DNA of 64,000 nt from QHXW01 sp035297145 (lineage in GTDB: Bacteria > Acidobacteriota > Terriglobia > Bryobacterales > Bryobacteraceae), in NCBI GenBank assembly GCA_035297145.1, contig DATGZN010000035.1, positions 1 to 64,000 on the forward strand. The letters are read 5' to 3'. How positions within the stretch are numbered: the first letter of the stretch is position 1; the number at the start of each line of letters is the position of its first letter. A model generated the notes under the pieces. That model did no database searches, was not told where the DNA came from, and worked only from the letters and a program-made list of their open reading frames with translations. Positions 44,189-53,700 of the stretch are shown here, piece after piece. Both the position numbers and the translations under genes were made by a program.

Positions 44189-44537
44189 GACCGGAGTAGT
44201 AGTATCCAGCGAAGACGTGGATCGGTATGCCGAAATGTTCAGCGCCATCGGCACGGGACCACGGCTGCGGATCATGCGTTTGCTTCTCTCCGCACACCCT
44301 GAGGGGATGATCGTCGGTGATATCCAGGCCGAAACCGACATTCCAGGTTCCACTCTTTCCCATCACCTGGATAAGCTACGACACCAAGGTCTGATCGCCG
44401 TGCGCCGCGAGGGTACATTCCTCTGGTACTCAGTCAGGATTGAATCTCTCCAGGAGCTCCTCAACTTCCTTTACTCGGAATGCTGTACGCGAAACCGGGT
44501 TATTGCACCAGAGGCACTTATCAGAATCGGAAATTGA
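44187..44537 (+). CDS. arsR: ArsR-family arsenic-responsive repressor (copy 2)
   Basis: A 116-aa ArsR: VDRYAEMFSAIGTGPRLRIM, recognition helix IPGSTLSHHLDKLRHQGLIA, and the As(III) cysteines YSECCTR. The ATG is part of an inverted repeat and lacks a ribosome binding site; with the -10 box 5 bases upstream, the mRNA may be leaderless. It is the first gene of the arsM-acr3-arsC operon and is expected to repress it. Confidence 0.92.
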   Translation: MTGVVVSSEDVDRYAEMFSAIGTGPRLRIMRLLLSAHPEGMIVGDIQAETDIPGSTLSHHLDKLRHQGLIAVRREGTFLWYSVRIESLQELLNFLYSECCTRNRVIAPEALIRIGN

Positions 44538-44556
44538 ACAGGAAAAGGACATTTAT

Positions 44557-45414
44557 ATGGAATCCAATACTACGAGCATCAGAGAAGTCGTCAGAGAAAA
44601 GTACGGGCAGGCCGCCCAGCGCGTGACCGCCGGCTCTGGTTCTGCATGCTGCGGCGCGAGCGCGTGCTGTGACGGTAGCGTCGATCCAATTACTTCGAAC
44701 TTGTACGGTTCGGATCAGACTGGTGAACTGCCCCAGGAAGCCGTTTTGGCGTCGCTGGGCTGCGGCAATCCCACGGCTCTAGCGGAGTTGCAGCCAGGGG
44801 AAGTCGTGCTGGACCTCGGTTCAGGAGGCGGAATCGATGTTCTGTTAAGTGCCCGCCGCGTGGGGCCAAACGGCAAAGCCTACGGCCTAGACATGACGGA
44901 TGAAATGCTGGCGCTTGCCGAAGAGAATAAGCGCAAAAGCGGCCTGATCAATGTCGAGTTCCTGAAAGGCGAAATCGAGAACGTTCCTTTGCCTGACAAC
45001 TCGGTGGATGTCATCATTTCGAACTGCGTTATCAACCTGTCTGGGGACAAGGATCGGGTGCTGAAGGAAGCCTTCCGGGTTCTGAAACCGGGCGGGCGGT
45101 TCGCCGTGTCCGACGTTGTGGTCCGTGGCGATGTGCCGGCGGCAATCAAAAAGAATATGGAGCTGTGGGTAGGCTGCGTCGCCGGTGCCCTGAGCGATTA
45201 CGAATACGTGGCGAAGCTCGCCAAGGCGGGTTTTGACAATATCGATATTGAGCCCACGCGTGTTTATACCATCGAAGATGCGCGCGCCTTTCTCTCCGGT
45301 CAGGGCCTCGATGTGGATTCTCTGGCGAAAGAAGTTGAGGGTAAGTTCATCAGCGCCTTCGTCCGCGCCACAAAACCCACGGCTGCCTGCTGTGCGCCAG
45401 GTTGCTGCTCGTAG
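44557..45414 (+). CDS. arsM: ArsM arsenite S-adenosylmethionine methyltransferase
   Basis: A 285-aa enzyme starting at the ATG at 44557 (behind AGGAAAAGGA). It has the SAM motif VLDLGSGGGIDVLLSARRVG and the catalytic cysteines in ASLGCGNPTAL, ISNCVINLSG and WVGCVAGAL that bind As(III). Both ends are Cys-rich (ACCGASACC; AACCAPGCCS), extra metalloid-binding pairs. It methylates arsenite to methylated arsenicals, the last being volatile. It acts in the cytoplasm with ACR3 and ArsC encoded next to it. Confidence 0.93.
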   Translation: MESNTTSIREVVREKYGQAAQRVTAGSGSACCGASACCDGSVDPITSNLYGSDQTGELPQEAVLASLGCGNPTALAELQPGEVVLDLGSGGGIDVLLSARRVGPNGKAYGLDMTDEMLALAEENKRKSGLINVEFLKGEIENVPLPDNSVDVIISNCVINLSGDKDRVLKEAFRVLKPGGRFAVSDVVVRGDVPAAIKKNMELWVGCVAGALSDYEYVAKLAKAGFDNIDIEPTRVYTIEDARAFLSGQGLDVDSLAKEVEGKFISAFVRATKPTAACCAPGCCS

Positions 45415-45422
45415 GCGGAACG

Positions 45423-46523
45423 ATGGCACAGACGGTTACAGCTACCCCCCGACCTGCGTCAAGCGGGCTGGGCTTTTTCGAGCGCTACCTTTCCTGGTGG
45501 GTCGCGCTTTGCATGCTGGCGGGGGTGATCTTCGGCAGGCTGTTGCCCTCGTCCATTCAGGAGCTTCGCCGCCTAGAATTTGGCGCTGGGAGCCAGATCA
45601 ATGTTCCCATTGCTGTTTTGATTTGGCTGATGATCATCCCCATGATGATGAAGGTTGACTTCGCTTCCATCAAGAATGTTGGAAACCGGCCGCGCGGCTT
45701 GCTGGTAACGCTGTTCGTCAACTGGCTTGTGAAACCGTTCTCGATGGCGCTGATTGCATGGCTGTTCTTCCGATACGTCTTCGCGCATTGGGTTTCCGCA
45801 GCGGATGCGGACCAGTACATCGCCGGTTGCATCATCCTTGCAGCGGCTCCATGCACTGCTATGGTTTTCGTTTGGAGCTATCTGACCGATGGAGACCCGG
45901 CCTATACTCTCGTGCAGGTCTCGCTAAACGATCTCATCATGCTGTTTCTTTTCGCCCCGATTGTTCGCTTTCTCGTAAACGGTGCATCGTCTCTGCACGT
46001 TCCGTTTGAGGTCCTGCTATACGCCGTTACCATTTTCATCGTGATTCCGCTCGTGGCGGGCACCGCACTGCGGGTCTGGCTGATTCGCGGGCATGGGAAA
46101 GCGTGGTTCGAGAAGGAGCTGCTTCCGCACTTCGCGCCCGTCAGTATGCTGGCATTGCTGGCGACGCTCGTTCTGATCTTTGCCTTCCAGTCAGACAATA
46201 TCCTCGGAAAGCCGTTTCACGTTTTCCTGATCGCGATTCCGATTCTGATTCAGGTCTATTTCAATTCTTCACTCGCATACGGACTGATGAAGGTGCTTGG
46301 AGTCCGGCACGCGGTCGCTGCGCCCGGTGCGTTAATAGGCGCGAGCAATTTCTTCGAACTGGCAGTGGCGACTGCGATCGCGTTGTTCGGTGCCGGCTCA
46401 GGAGCGGCGCTGGCCACGGTGGTCGGAGTGTTGATCGAGGTTCCGGTGATGCTTTCAGTCTGTTCCTTCTGCAACCGGACGCGCCATTGGTTCCCGCAGG
46501 AGGACCCGGTGGCATCGTCTTAG
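45423..46523 (+). CDS. arsB: ACR3-family arsenite efflux permease
   Basis: A 366-aa membrane protein of the ACR3 (BASS-like) family, ten predicted helices. The conserved metalloid-binding cysteine lies in AAPCTAMVFVWSYLTDGD, and GALIGASNFFELAVATAIA is the other signature loop. Exports As(III) driven by the proton gradient. The start ATG at 45423 follows GGCGGAAC; arsM ends 9 bases upstream. Confidence 0.93.
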   Translation: MAQTVTATPRPASSGLGFFERYLSWWVALCMLAGVIFGRLLPSSIQELRRLEFGAGSQINVPIAVLIWLMIIPMMMKVDFASIKNVGNRPRGLLVTLFVNWLVKPFSMALIAWLFFRYVFAHWVSAADADQYIAGCIILAAAPCTAMVFVWSYLTDGDPAYTLVQVSLNDLIMLFLFAPIVRFLVNGASSLHVPFEVLLYAVTIFIVIPLVAGTALRVWLIRGHGKAWFEKELLPHFAPVSMLALLATLVLIFAFQSDNILGKPFHVFLIAIPILIQVYFNSSLAYGLMKVLGVRHAVAAPGALIGASNFFELAVATAIALFGAGSGAALATVVGVLIEVPVMLSVCSFCNRTRHWFPQEDPVASS

Positions 46524-46541
46524 AGATAGAGAGGAGGTCCA

Positions 46542-46778
46542 ATGTTCTGCTACGAATGCTGCAAGAGCGGCCAGACGCGCGAGGCTGTCGGCCTGTGTCA
46601 TCATTGTTCCGCGGCGCTCTGCGCAAACCATGCTCACACGGTCGATGACCCGGTGACGGCGACTCGCCCGCTGAATAGAATTGTGGTTCTCCCAAAGCAT
46701 GCTCGCCTCATACTTTGCGAAACATGCATGTTAGCGCTTCACCAAATGGAAAATATCGCCCTGACCTTGGCCGGGTAA
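46542..46778 (+). CDS. Cys-rich DUF2180-like protein in the ars operon
   Basis: A 78-aa protein with several CxxC/CxxxC pairs: MFCYECCKSGQTREAVGLC, HHCSAALCANHAH and ILCETCMLALHQ. It resembles small DUF2180-type zinc-binding proteins often found between acr3 and arsC. It could bind zinc or arsenite; function is not established. Confidence 0.7.
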   Translation: MFCYECCKSGQTREAVGLCHHCSAALCANHAHTVDDPVTATRPLNRIVVLPKHARLILCETCMLALHQMENIALTLAG

Positions 46779-46785
46779 CGGAACA

Positions 46786-47211
46786 ATGACCACCAAGAAA
46801 CGCATATTAGTGCTCTGCACTGGAAACTCCGCTCGGAGCCAGATGGCAGAGGGTCTCTTGCGTCATGACGCGGGGGACCGTTTTGAGGTCGAGAGCGCCG
46901 GTACCAAACCCAGCCGGGTTAGACCTGAGGCGATCACAGTCATGAAGGAGCTGGGCATCGACATCTCGGGTCAGCGGTCCAAGAGTGTCGATGAATTCCG
47001 CGACCAGAGCTTCGATTACGTCCTTACGGTTTGCGATAACGCAAATGAGAGTTGCCCGATATACCCTGGACACGCGAATCGGTTTCATCACAGCTTCGAA
47101 GACCCCGCCGCGCTTCAGGGCTCGGAAGAGGAACGGCTCGCTGTTTTCCGTCGTGTCCGTGATGAGCTGAGGCGCTTCCTCAGCACTTTTCCTAGTGAAT
47201 CAACTTGTTGA
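46786..47211 (+). CDS. arsC: ArsC arsenate reductase (LMW-phosphatase type)
   Basis: A 141-aa thioredoxin-linked arsenate reductase. The P-loop CTGNSARS (CX5R) is at residues 12-18, the redox cysteines are in LTVCDNANESCPIYPG, and FEDPAAL gives the general-acid Asp. It reduces As(V) to As(III) for export by ACR3 or methylation by ArsM. It overlaps the start of the next gene by 7 bases (TTG at 47205). Confidence 0.92.
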   Translation: MTTKKRILVLCTGNSARSQMAEGLLRHDAGDRFEVESAGTKPSRVRPEAITVMKELGIDISGQRSKSVDEFRDQSFDYVLTVCDNANESCPIYPGHANRFHHSFEDPAALQGSEEERLAVFRRVRDELRRFLSTFPSESTC

Positions 47212-48932
47212 ACTTCGTTCTCGGGGTCTTGCTTCTTCTGGCTCAGCAATCGGCGCCAACCGAGTCCTCAAAACCGGCCGAGCCCGAGCCACAGCCCGTG
47301 AAAGAGAAACGCACCGAACTCAACCTGCTTGGCGCAACCGACTCGGCCGCCGGCGAAAGCCGGCGCAATGAAAACGTTCCGTTCAACCTCATCGATAATA
47401 ATGCGCTCAAGGATTTGAATATCCGGCTCGGGACTAATGCCACTATCGTCACCGAGTTCCAGCCCGAGCGAAAATACTTCGGCACCGAATTTGGCAACAA
47501 TCCCACGTCGGCCATTCACCTCAACCCACTCAAACACCCCAGTGATTTCCACGGCGGCCTTTCGTTCACGCGCTCTGACAGCATCTTCAGCGCGCGAACG
47601 TTTTTTCAGGTCGGTGGCGTCCAGCCCGCCCACGAGAACGATTACGGAATCACGGCCGGTCTGGGCCTCTGGCGCGGCGCTCATCTGACCTTGGCTGGCT
47701 CCCAGCAAAAGCTCCGAGGCAGCGTCAACGGCAATGTCCTGGTTCCCTTGCCCAGTGAACGGACGCCTCTCACCGCCGACCCAGCCGCCTATCGCCTGAT
47801 CCAGCGGTGGATCGACGCCTATCCGAAAGCTTTGCCTAACCGTACCGATATCGATCCGCGAGCCCTCAACACCAACTCTCCTCAATCCATCAATACAGAC
47901 GCGTCAAACGTCCGCCTGGATCAGGATCTCGGCGCTCGTGACAAACTCTTCATGCAGCACAGCTTTACCAATCAGAAGGTGATGGCCTTTGAGTTTGTCG
48001 CGGGCCAGAATCCCGACACCAATACCAAATCCCACAATGCCCGCCTCACGTGGAACCACCTCTTCGACGCCCGCTCGTTAATCGATTTTACCGTCGGCTT
48101 TGACCGCATGCATTCACTTCTGGTCCCCGAACCCAATGCCGTCGGCCCGCAAGTGATTATCGGGAGCTCGTATCAGAGCCTCGGTCCCGGCGCGACTGTC
48201 CCTATTGATCGTCGGATCAACCGCTTCCGCCACGCCGTTCTCTACCGTCGCCAGGTTGGCAACCATTTGTTCTCCGCGGGGGGCGAAGTCGACCGCTTGC
48301 AGAACAACGGCCTGGAATCATCGAGTGAGCGCGGCAACTACTACTTCCGCTCCGATTTCGGCCGCGACGCCATTACGAACTTCCGCATGGGCATTCCCAG
48401 CCGCTACTCAGCCGCAATCGGAGACGGACATCGCGGGTTCCGTTGGTTCGAGCAGCAATACTTCGCGGGTGACGTTTGGAAGGTGCGGCCGGACTTTACC
48501 CTCACCTACGGTCTGCGCTATACGCCAGTTACCGGGCCTAGCGAAGTGAATCACCCCACTCCCTTCAATTTTAACTGCGACTGCAATACTTTCGGACCGC
48601 AATTCGGTCTCGCCTGGGACACGCACGCCGTTGGCGTCATCCGTGCCGCCTATGGGCTCCAATTCGGCGACATCTACGCGCAGACGCTCCAACAAGTTCG
48701 TTGGGATCCGCCGAATTTTCTGAAGGTTGAAGTGCAGGCGCCTCCCTCCCTCCTCACACCGCTGCAGGATACTTACCTCGGGCCCGGCGCTCGCCATCTG
48801 CAGTTCGATGTTCCGCCAAACCTAGAGTCGCCTTACTCACACCAATACAGTTTCCTTTGGGAGCCGCTGCAAGGGAAACCCTGGTCGATGCAGCTCGGCT
48901 ATATTGGCTCCGCACTCACAAGCTCTTCATGA
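47205..48932 (+). CDS. Oar-like TonB-dependent receptor, N-terminal part of a split gene
   Basis: A 575-aa frame from a TTG inside arsC's end. A weak signal (NFVLGVLLLLAQQ) is followed by a Pro/Glu-rich linker and an outer-membrane beta-barrel of the Oar/acidobacterial TonB receptor family (LNIRLGTNATIVTEFQPERK onwards, DVWKVRPDFTLTYGLRYTPV). The frame breaks at CC 48910-48911: adding one C continues as YIGSRTHKLFMMW in the next frame, the usual phrase of this family. A carboxypeptidase-regulatory N-terminal domain is missing. Confidence 0.65.
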   Translation: MLNFVLGVLLLLAQQSAPTESSKPAEPEPQPVKEKRTELNLLGATDSAAGESRRNENVPFNLIDNNALKDLNIRLGTNATIVTEFQPERKYFGTEFGNNPTSAIHLNPLKHPSDFHGGLSFTRSDSIFSARTFFQVGGVQPAHENDYGITAGLGLWRGAHLTLAGSQQKLRGSVNGNVLVPLPSERTPLTADPAAYRLIQRWIDAYPKALPNRTDIDPRALNTNSPQSINTDASNVRLDQDLGARDKLFMQHSFTNQKVMAFEFVAGQNPDTNTKSHNARLTWNHLFDARSLIDFTVGFDRMHSLLVPEPNAVGPQVIIGSSYQSLGPGATVPIDRRINRFRHAVLYRRQVGNHLFSAGGEVDRLQNNGLESSSERGNYYFRSDFGRDAITNFRMGIPSRYSAAIGDGHRGFRWFEQQYFAGDVWKVRPDFTLTYGLRYTPVTGPSEVNHPTPFNFNCDCNTFGPQFGLAWDTHAVGVIRAAYGLQFGDIYAQTLQQVRWDPPNFLKVEVQAPPSLLTPLQDTYLGPGARHLQFDVPPNLESPYSHQYSFLWEPLQGKPWSMQLGYIGSALTSSS

Positions 48933-49801
48933 TGTGGTTCGCCAACCGAGCCGTCCCGGTGCCGGGCATCCCGCAAACCACCGCTACCATCACCGAACGT
49001 CGCCCCGATCCGCGTTATTACGAATTGCGCGAGGCCAGGAATGCGTCCAACGCTTACTTCGACGCCGCCCGCGTCAGCTTCAAGATGCCTGCATGGCATG
49101 GCTTCACCGGCGATACTTCCTACTGGTTCAGCAAAGCCATCGACACCGGCAGCGCCTACACCAACATGGCCGCCGGCGACGAAGCGCTCCAGGGTTACTC
49201 GCAATCCCAGAATCTCGTTGCAAAAGATCTCAAGGGGCCCAGTGCGTTCGATCAGTCGCATGCCGTGATGGCACGCTTCCAGTACGCGCTGCCGGTGCTG
49301 TCTTCCGGGAGCCACTTGGTGCGCGGCGTAGTCAACGGATGGCGAATCTCCGGTGTCTTTCTGGCCAAAACCGGCCTCCCCTTCACAGTAATCACCGGCT
49401 CAGACGGCCCAGGCTCCGGCAACGTCGACGGCTCGAATGGCGATCGCCCCAACTTGCTCGATCCCTCGATCTTGGGGCGCACGATCGGCGACCCAAACAC
49501 TTCGACGATATTGCTGCCGCGCTCGGCTTTCGGCTACATCGCCCCGACCGATTCCCGCGGCAACCTGGGCTTCAATACTTTTCGCAGAGGCGGCATCCGC
49601 AACATGAACGCCGGCTTGGCGCGCTCCTGGAGGTTGCACTCGGAGTGGCAGGCCACGTTCCGCGCCGAATCGATCAACTTCTTCAACACTCCGCAATTCG
49701 CTAATCCTAACCCAGACCTGAGTTCACCGGCTTTCGGCAAGATCACCAATACACTGAACGACGGCCGCAGCTTTCAGTTCACGCTGCAACTCCAGTTTTG
49801 A
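48857..49801 (+). CDS. Oar-like TonB-dependent receptor, C-terminal part
   Basis: The in-frame continuation (true coding from about 48912) gives the barrel's end: GVFLAKTGLPFTVITGSDG, GFNTFRRGGIRNMNAGLARS and a closing ESINFFNTPQF...LQLQF strand typical of this family. Its own start is internal. The combined protein would be about 865 residues. Linked to arsC by overlap, so it may take part in uptake or in the response to arsenic; that is inference. Confidence 0.6.
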   Translation: MGAAARETLVDAARLYWLRTHKLFMMWFANRAVPVPGIPQTTATITERRPDPRYYELREARNASNAYFDAARVSFKMPAWHGFTGDTSYWFSKAIDTGSAYTNMAAGDEALQGYSQSQNLVAKDLKGPSAFDQSHAVMARFQYALPVLSSGSHLVRGVVNGWRISGVFLAKTGLPFTVITGSDGPGSGNVDGSNGDRPNLLDPSILGRTIGDPNTSTILLPRSAFGYIAPTDSRGNLGFNTFRRGGIRNMNAGLARSWRLHSEWQATFRAESINFFNTPQFANPNPDLSSPAFGKITNTLNDGRSFQFTLQLQF

Positions 49802-50755
49802 GCACCGCACGGTGTTTTGGCCAGTCCGTAACATTGGACGAAACGACTGAGATGCAGCTTGGCCGTTAGGTAAGCGGTGACTTGGACGAAACGGCAACCC
49901 GCGGAATTCACCAGCGTCGGTTTACTCCGGTTACGTCGATTCGGCGAATTGTATGTGAGACTATATTCCGCGTTCTCAGCCATGAGCGGAACCTCGGGCA
50001 TTCCTCAGTGCCAAACCTGGATGCCCGAGCGCAGCTATTCTTGCTATTCTCGCCAGTTGTAGCGGTTCAGTTCGAGCCGCACTCACCGCCGAAACTGGCC
50101 GTCGGACCCCACTAATGGTGGACCTGCGCGGCGCTTTGCTCACACATTGCTCACACGCGGAGAATTCACGTCGATAGGACGGCCGAATCGACCGGCACTC
50201 CTCCAAATAGAATCAAATAGATAAGGCGCGATCGGGTTTGATGGGATGGCATGCAACGGTTTCGATTCCCGCTAGCGCTACCAAGTTTTCATACAGTTGC
50301 AGGCAATGCGCTGGCACGCGAGAATGGCCAGAGCCACGTAGCCACTTCGGGTTCCCAGGGATGAGTCACGTTCTCGACATGAACGGACGGCATATCCAGA
50401 CATGCCGGGGGTCGCGCCGGAATCTATGTCTGGGCTCTTTAGGCAGCGTTACGTCCTTGTGCGACGCCATGGATTATTGCAAGGGCGTAGCGCTCCTAGC
50501 CGAGCGTACGCGGCGTTAGCAGTTTATCCGCGCGGTCGATCGATTTCGCTTTACATATGAAGTCCTGGTCGCTTGCCGCCAGGGCGCAGAACCCATTTGC
50601 ACCGGATTCGCGCTACGACCAGGCACCACGAATCGCGATTGCCATTGTGTACCATCGGCACGCCAGGCGGTAAAATGATCGAGTTCCGATTCAATATTTT
50701 ACTCTCAAGATCAGGTGAGCTGAAACAGTGCCCAGGAACTATCTGGAGTGCGCGC
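49802..50755. other. intergenic stretch between arsenic and defence modules
   Basis: About 950 bases with no convincing gene. Frames at 49877-50115 and 50238-50519 lack composition or family support. An A/T-rich patch (AAATAGAATCAAATAGATAA, near 50207-50226) may hold a promoter, but no clear -35/-10 pair was found. The region marks a module boundary. Confidence 0.3.
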
Positions 50756-53700
50756 GTGAATGAATCAACGGCCGGTGGAGCGGCGACAAACGCCGGAGTC
50801 TCATTTCAGAATCGAGTCGCGGCTTGGATAAGCGTTCGCATCCTCGCTGGGCAGGATGTTGCCCCGCTCTGGGGGCTTCCTACCGGAACAGCCTTGGAAT
50901 TCCTGCGCTGCGAGACCGAGCAGCCGGTTGACGACATTCTAGTTGGCACCTCAACATCCGGACATATTTTTATTCAAGTTAAACATACCGTCCGAATGGA
51001 GAAGGGGCCTACGTCGGGTATTGGCGCAGCAATCAATCAATTTGTTCGTCAATTTGTGACCAGCAGAGCCCGCACCACTGCGACCCGGCCTTGGGAGCGC
51101 CCTCTCGATCCTGACCGAGATCGCCTCGTTCTGACAGTTGGCCCGGGAAGCTCTGGGGCGGTGGTGGAGACCCTCCCAGCCATCCTGGCGCGATTATCGA
51201 ACTTGACCCCAGACCAGCCCGTAATGGACGCCGCGACGACGCAAGTCGAGCGTCAAATCTGTGAGATTGTTCTGGAACATGTCGAACGCTCGTGGAAGGG
51301 AGTCGTCCAGACTGCTCCAGATGAGGCCGAACGACGTCAACTCCTCCGCCTGATTCGCATCCAGCGTCTGGATGTTGATGCCGACAGCCCAGGTGAGCGA
51401 GAAGCCATTAGCACGTTGGCGGGTCTCATTTCGCAAGCGGACAATACAGCCCCATTCCTAGCCTGGACAACCCTGATCGAGCTATGCGGACAGTTCGCTA
51501 CATCCCGCTCAGGAGGAGATCGGGCGCGCCTCCAAAATGCGCTGCTCCAGCGCGGCATTCAAATTGGTCCCGATACCAGATACGAAGCCGATATTGCCCG
51601 CCTCCGTAAGCTCGCTGTGACGGTCACAGCTGCGCTTGCGCAGCTTGCTGAAATCAGGATCGGTGAGACCACAATCAAGATCGACCGCGCCGTGGCACCA
51701 GCGCTTCGAGCCGCCGCTGCGAGTGGCTCCGTCGTCGTGATTGGCGATCCAGGGGCAGGAAAATCTGGCCAGCTGCACGATTTCGCTGCCACGCTCACGG
51801 CCTCCGGTGCCGACTTCGTCGTTCTGGCCGTCGATCGATTAGCGGCACAGAGTCTCTTCCAACTTCGAGACGAACTCGGCCTTCAGCACGATCTCGTTGA
51901 TGTTCTTGTCAACTGGCCTGGAACTTCGCCGGGCTATTTGATTATTGATGCGCTGGACTCAGCTCGGTCCGAGTCTGCCGCTGCTGGTATCGGTGAGCTC
52001 GTCGGCTCAATGATCCGGAATGGGGAGCGTTGGCGGGTCGTTGCCGCAGTTCGGAAGTTTGATCTCGCGAAAAGCTCGTCATTGCAGCCTCTTTTTGCGG
52101 GGCGGCCGCCTGAGCAACCGAGCCCTGACCCAGAATTCCCACGCGTTCGTCATGTCAATGTCTCGGCCTTTGACCCCGCAGAAATCGCGCAGGTCTCGAT
52201 TCAGAGTGCAATCCTAGGTGAAGTCCTCGCTCGTGCACACGCCGCGTTAAAGGAGTTACTGCGGCTTCCTTTTAACCTCCGGCTTGTAGCTGACATGGTA
52301 TCGGCAGGCCTTCCGATCGAGGAACTCAGTCCGATTCAAACGCAAATCAGCTTGTTGGACAAGTACTGGACGGCGAGAGTTGTCGGTAATGATCAAGCCG
52401 GGTACGTTCGCGAAAACATCCTCCGTGACGTAGCTCAGAAGATGACCGACCGACGTACGATGCGCGTCCATGTCGCTGAACTCGAAACGACCAGTACTCA
52501 AAATCCCGAGTTAGATGAGCTTCTGCGCAGACAGGTCCTTGTCCACTGGAGCCCGGTCCCCGGCGTGCGGCAGCGAGACGTTCTGGCCTTTGCCCACAAC
52601 CTGCTATTCGATTATGCCGTTGGGCGATTGTTGTTTTTCTCCAATGGAGATCGCTTTATTCGATTCTTGGAAGCACCTGATGCAGACGCCGTGATGGCCA
52701 TTCGGCCCAGCGTCGTCCTCTCTTTCCAGCACTATTGGTACCTGAGTTCGGACGTCTTCTGGGATCTGGTGCTCAGAATTGAGCGGCTCAGCGAATCGCC
52801 CGAGATCATCAGGTTAATAGGACCGACAGTAGCCACAGAACTCGCCCGCGATGCTCGACAACTCCAGCCATTGATTGCCGCGATCCAACGGCGCGACCGG
52901 GCCGCACAAACGGCTTTCCGGCATTTGATCGGGTCTCTGCTAGCGTCGCCGGCCGACAGCTTTAGGGGGGCATCCGAGCCCGTGTGGGCAAATTTAGCAG
53001 AAGCCGTGTCAGCGACGCTTGAAGACGAGGCGGCATACGCGCTTGCAACGTTACTGAATCTCTTGATGAGTCCCTCTCCGCAGTCGATTGAGACGCGGGC
53101 ACAGGTAGGCCGGGCTAGCCGGAACCTCCTTTCTTTTGTCCGTCGCCGGCCTCAGTACGAAAGTTGGCTCAGCCGTAATGCCCTGACGGCAGTTTGTCGT
53201 TCGTATTGCACGAGCGCTGCTGAGTCATCGATCCTCCTCCGGTCATGCTTTGACAGCGGTCTTCTCGAACATCATGGACATGAGGAAATCCCGACACTCG
53301 CGCGCGAGGCTGGCCCCGTTCTGGATTGCGATCCCGAATTTGTTGCAGAACTGTACAGGACGGCCTTTAGCCACATGGATACCAGCGAGGCGACCACTAT
53401 CATCGGCGACGCCCAACGCATTCTCACGTTCACATCGACACGCAGGCAGGATTACGAGCTTGGCCGTTATCAGCTGGCAGAACTGTTTCCAGAGTTTGTC
53501 CGCAGGTATCCCGTAACCGCATTTAACGTACTCATCGTTGTAGTGGCAGCCTATATTCGAGCCACTCATTCAGGAGACTCCAATGAGCCCGATGAGGCGT
53601 TTGAGTTCTTTGGACGAACCGCGCACATTCGACGAGACTACAGCGAGATTTGGGACTCTGGAGGTGCTTACTCTCACGCTACGCCCCTGCAGTTGCTCGA

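Noticed and set aside
48904..49704. 266-aa ORF overlapping the Oar-like receptor
   Set aside because: His/Arg-rich shadow frame of the receptor's C-terminal part.
50238..50519. 93-aa plus ORF in the pre-defence gap
   Set aside because: Composition is unlike a protein and no start signal is present.
50573..50755. N-terminal extension of the STAND protein
   Set aside because: The GTG at 50756 has a good RBS and the extension is not protein-like.
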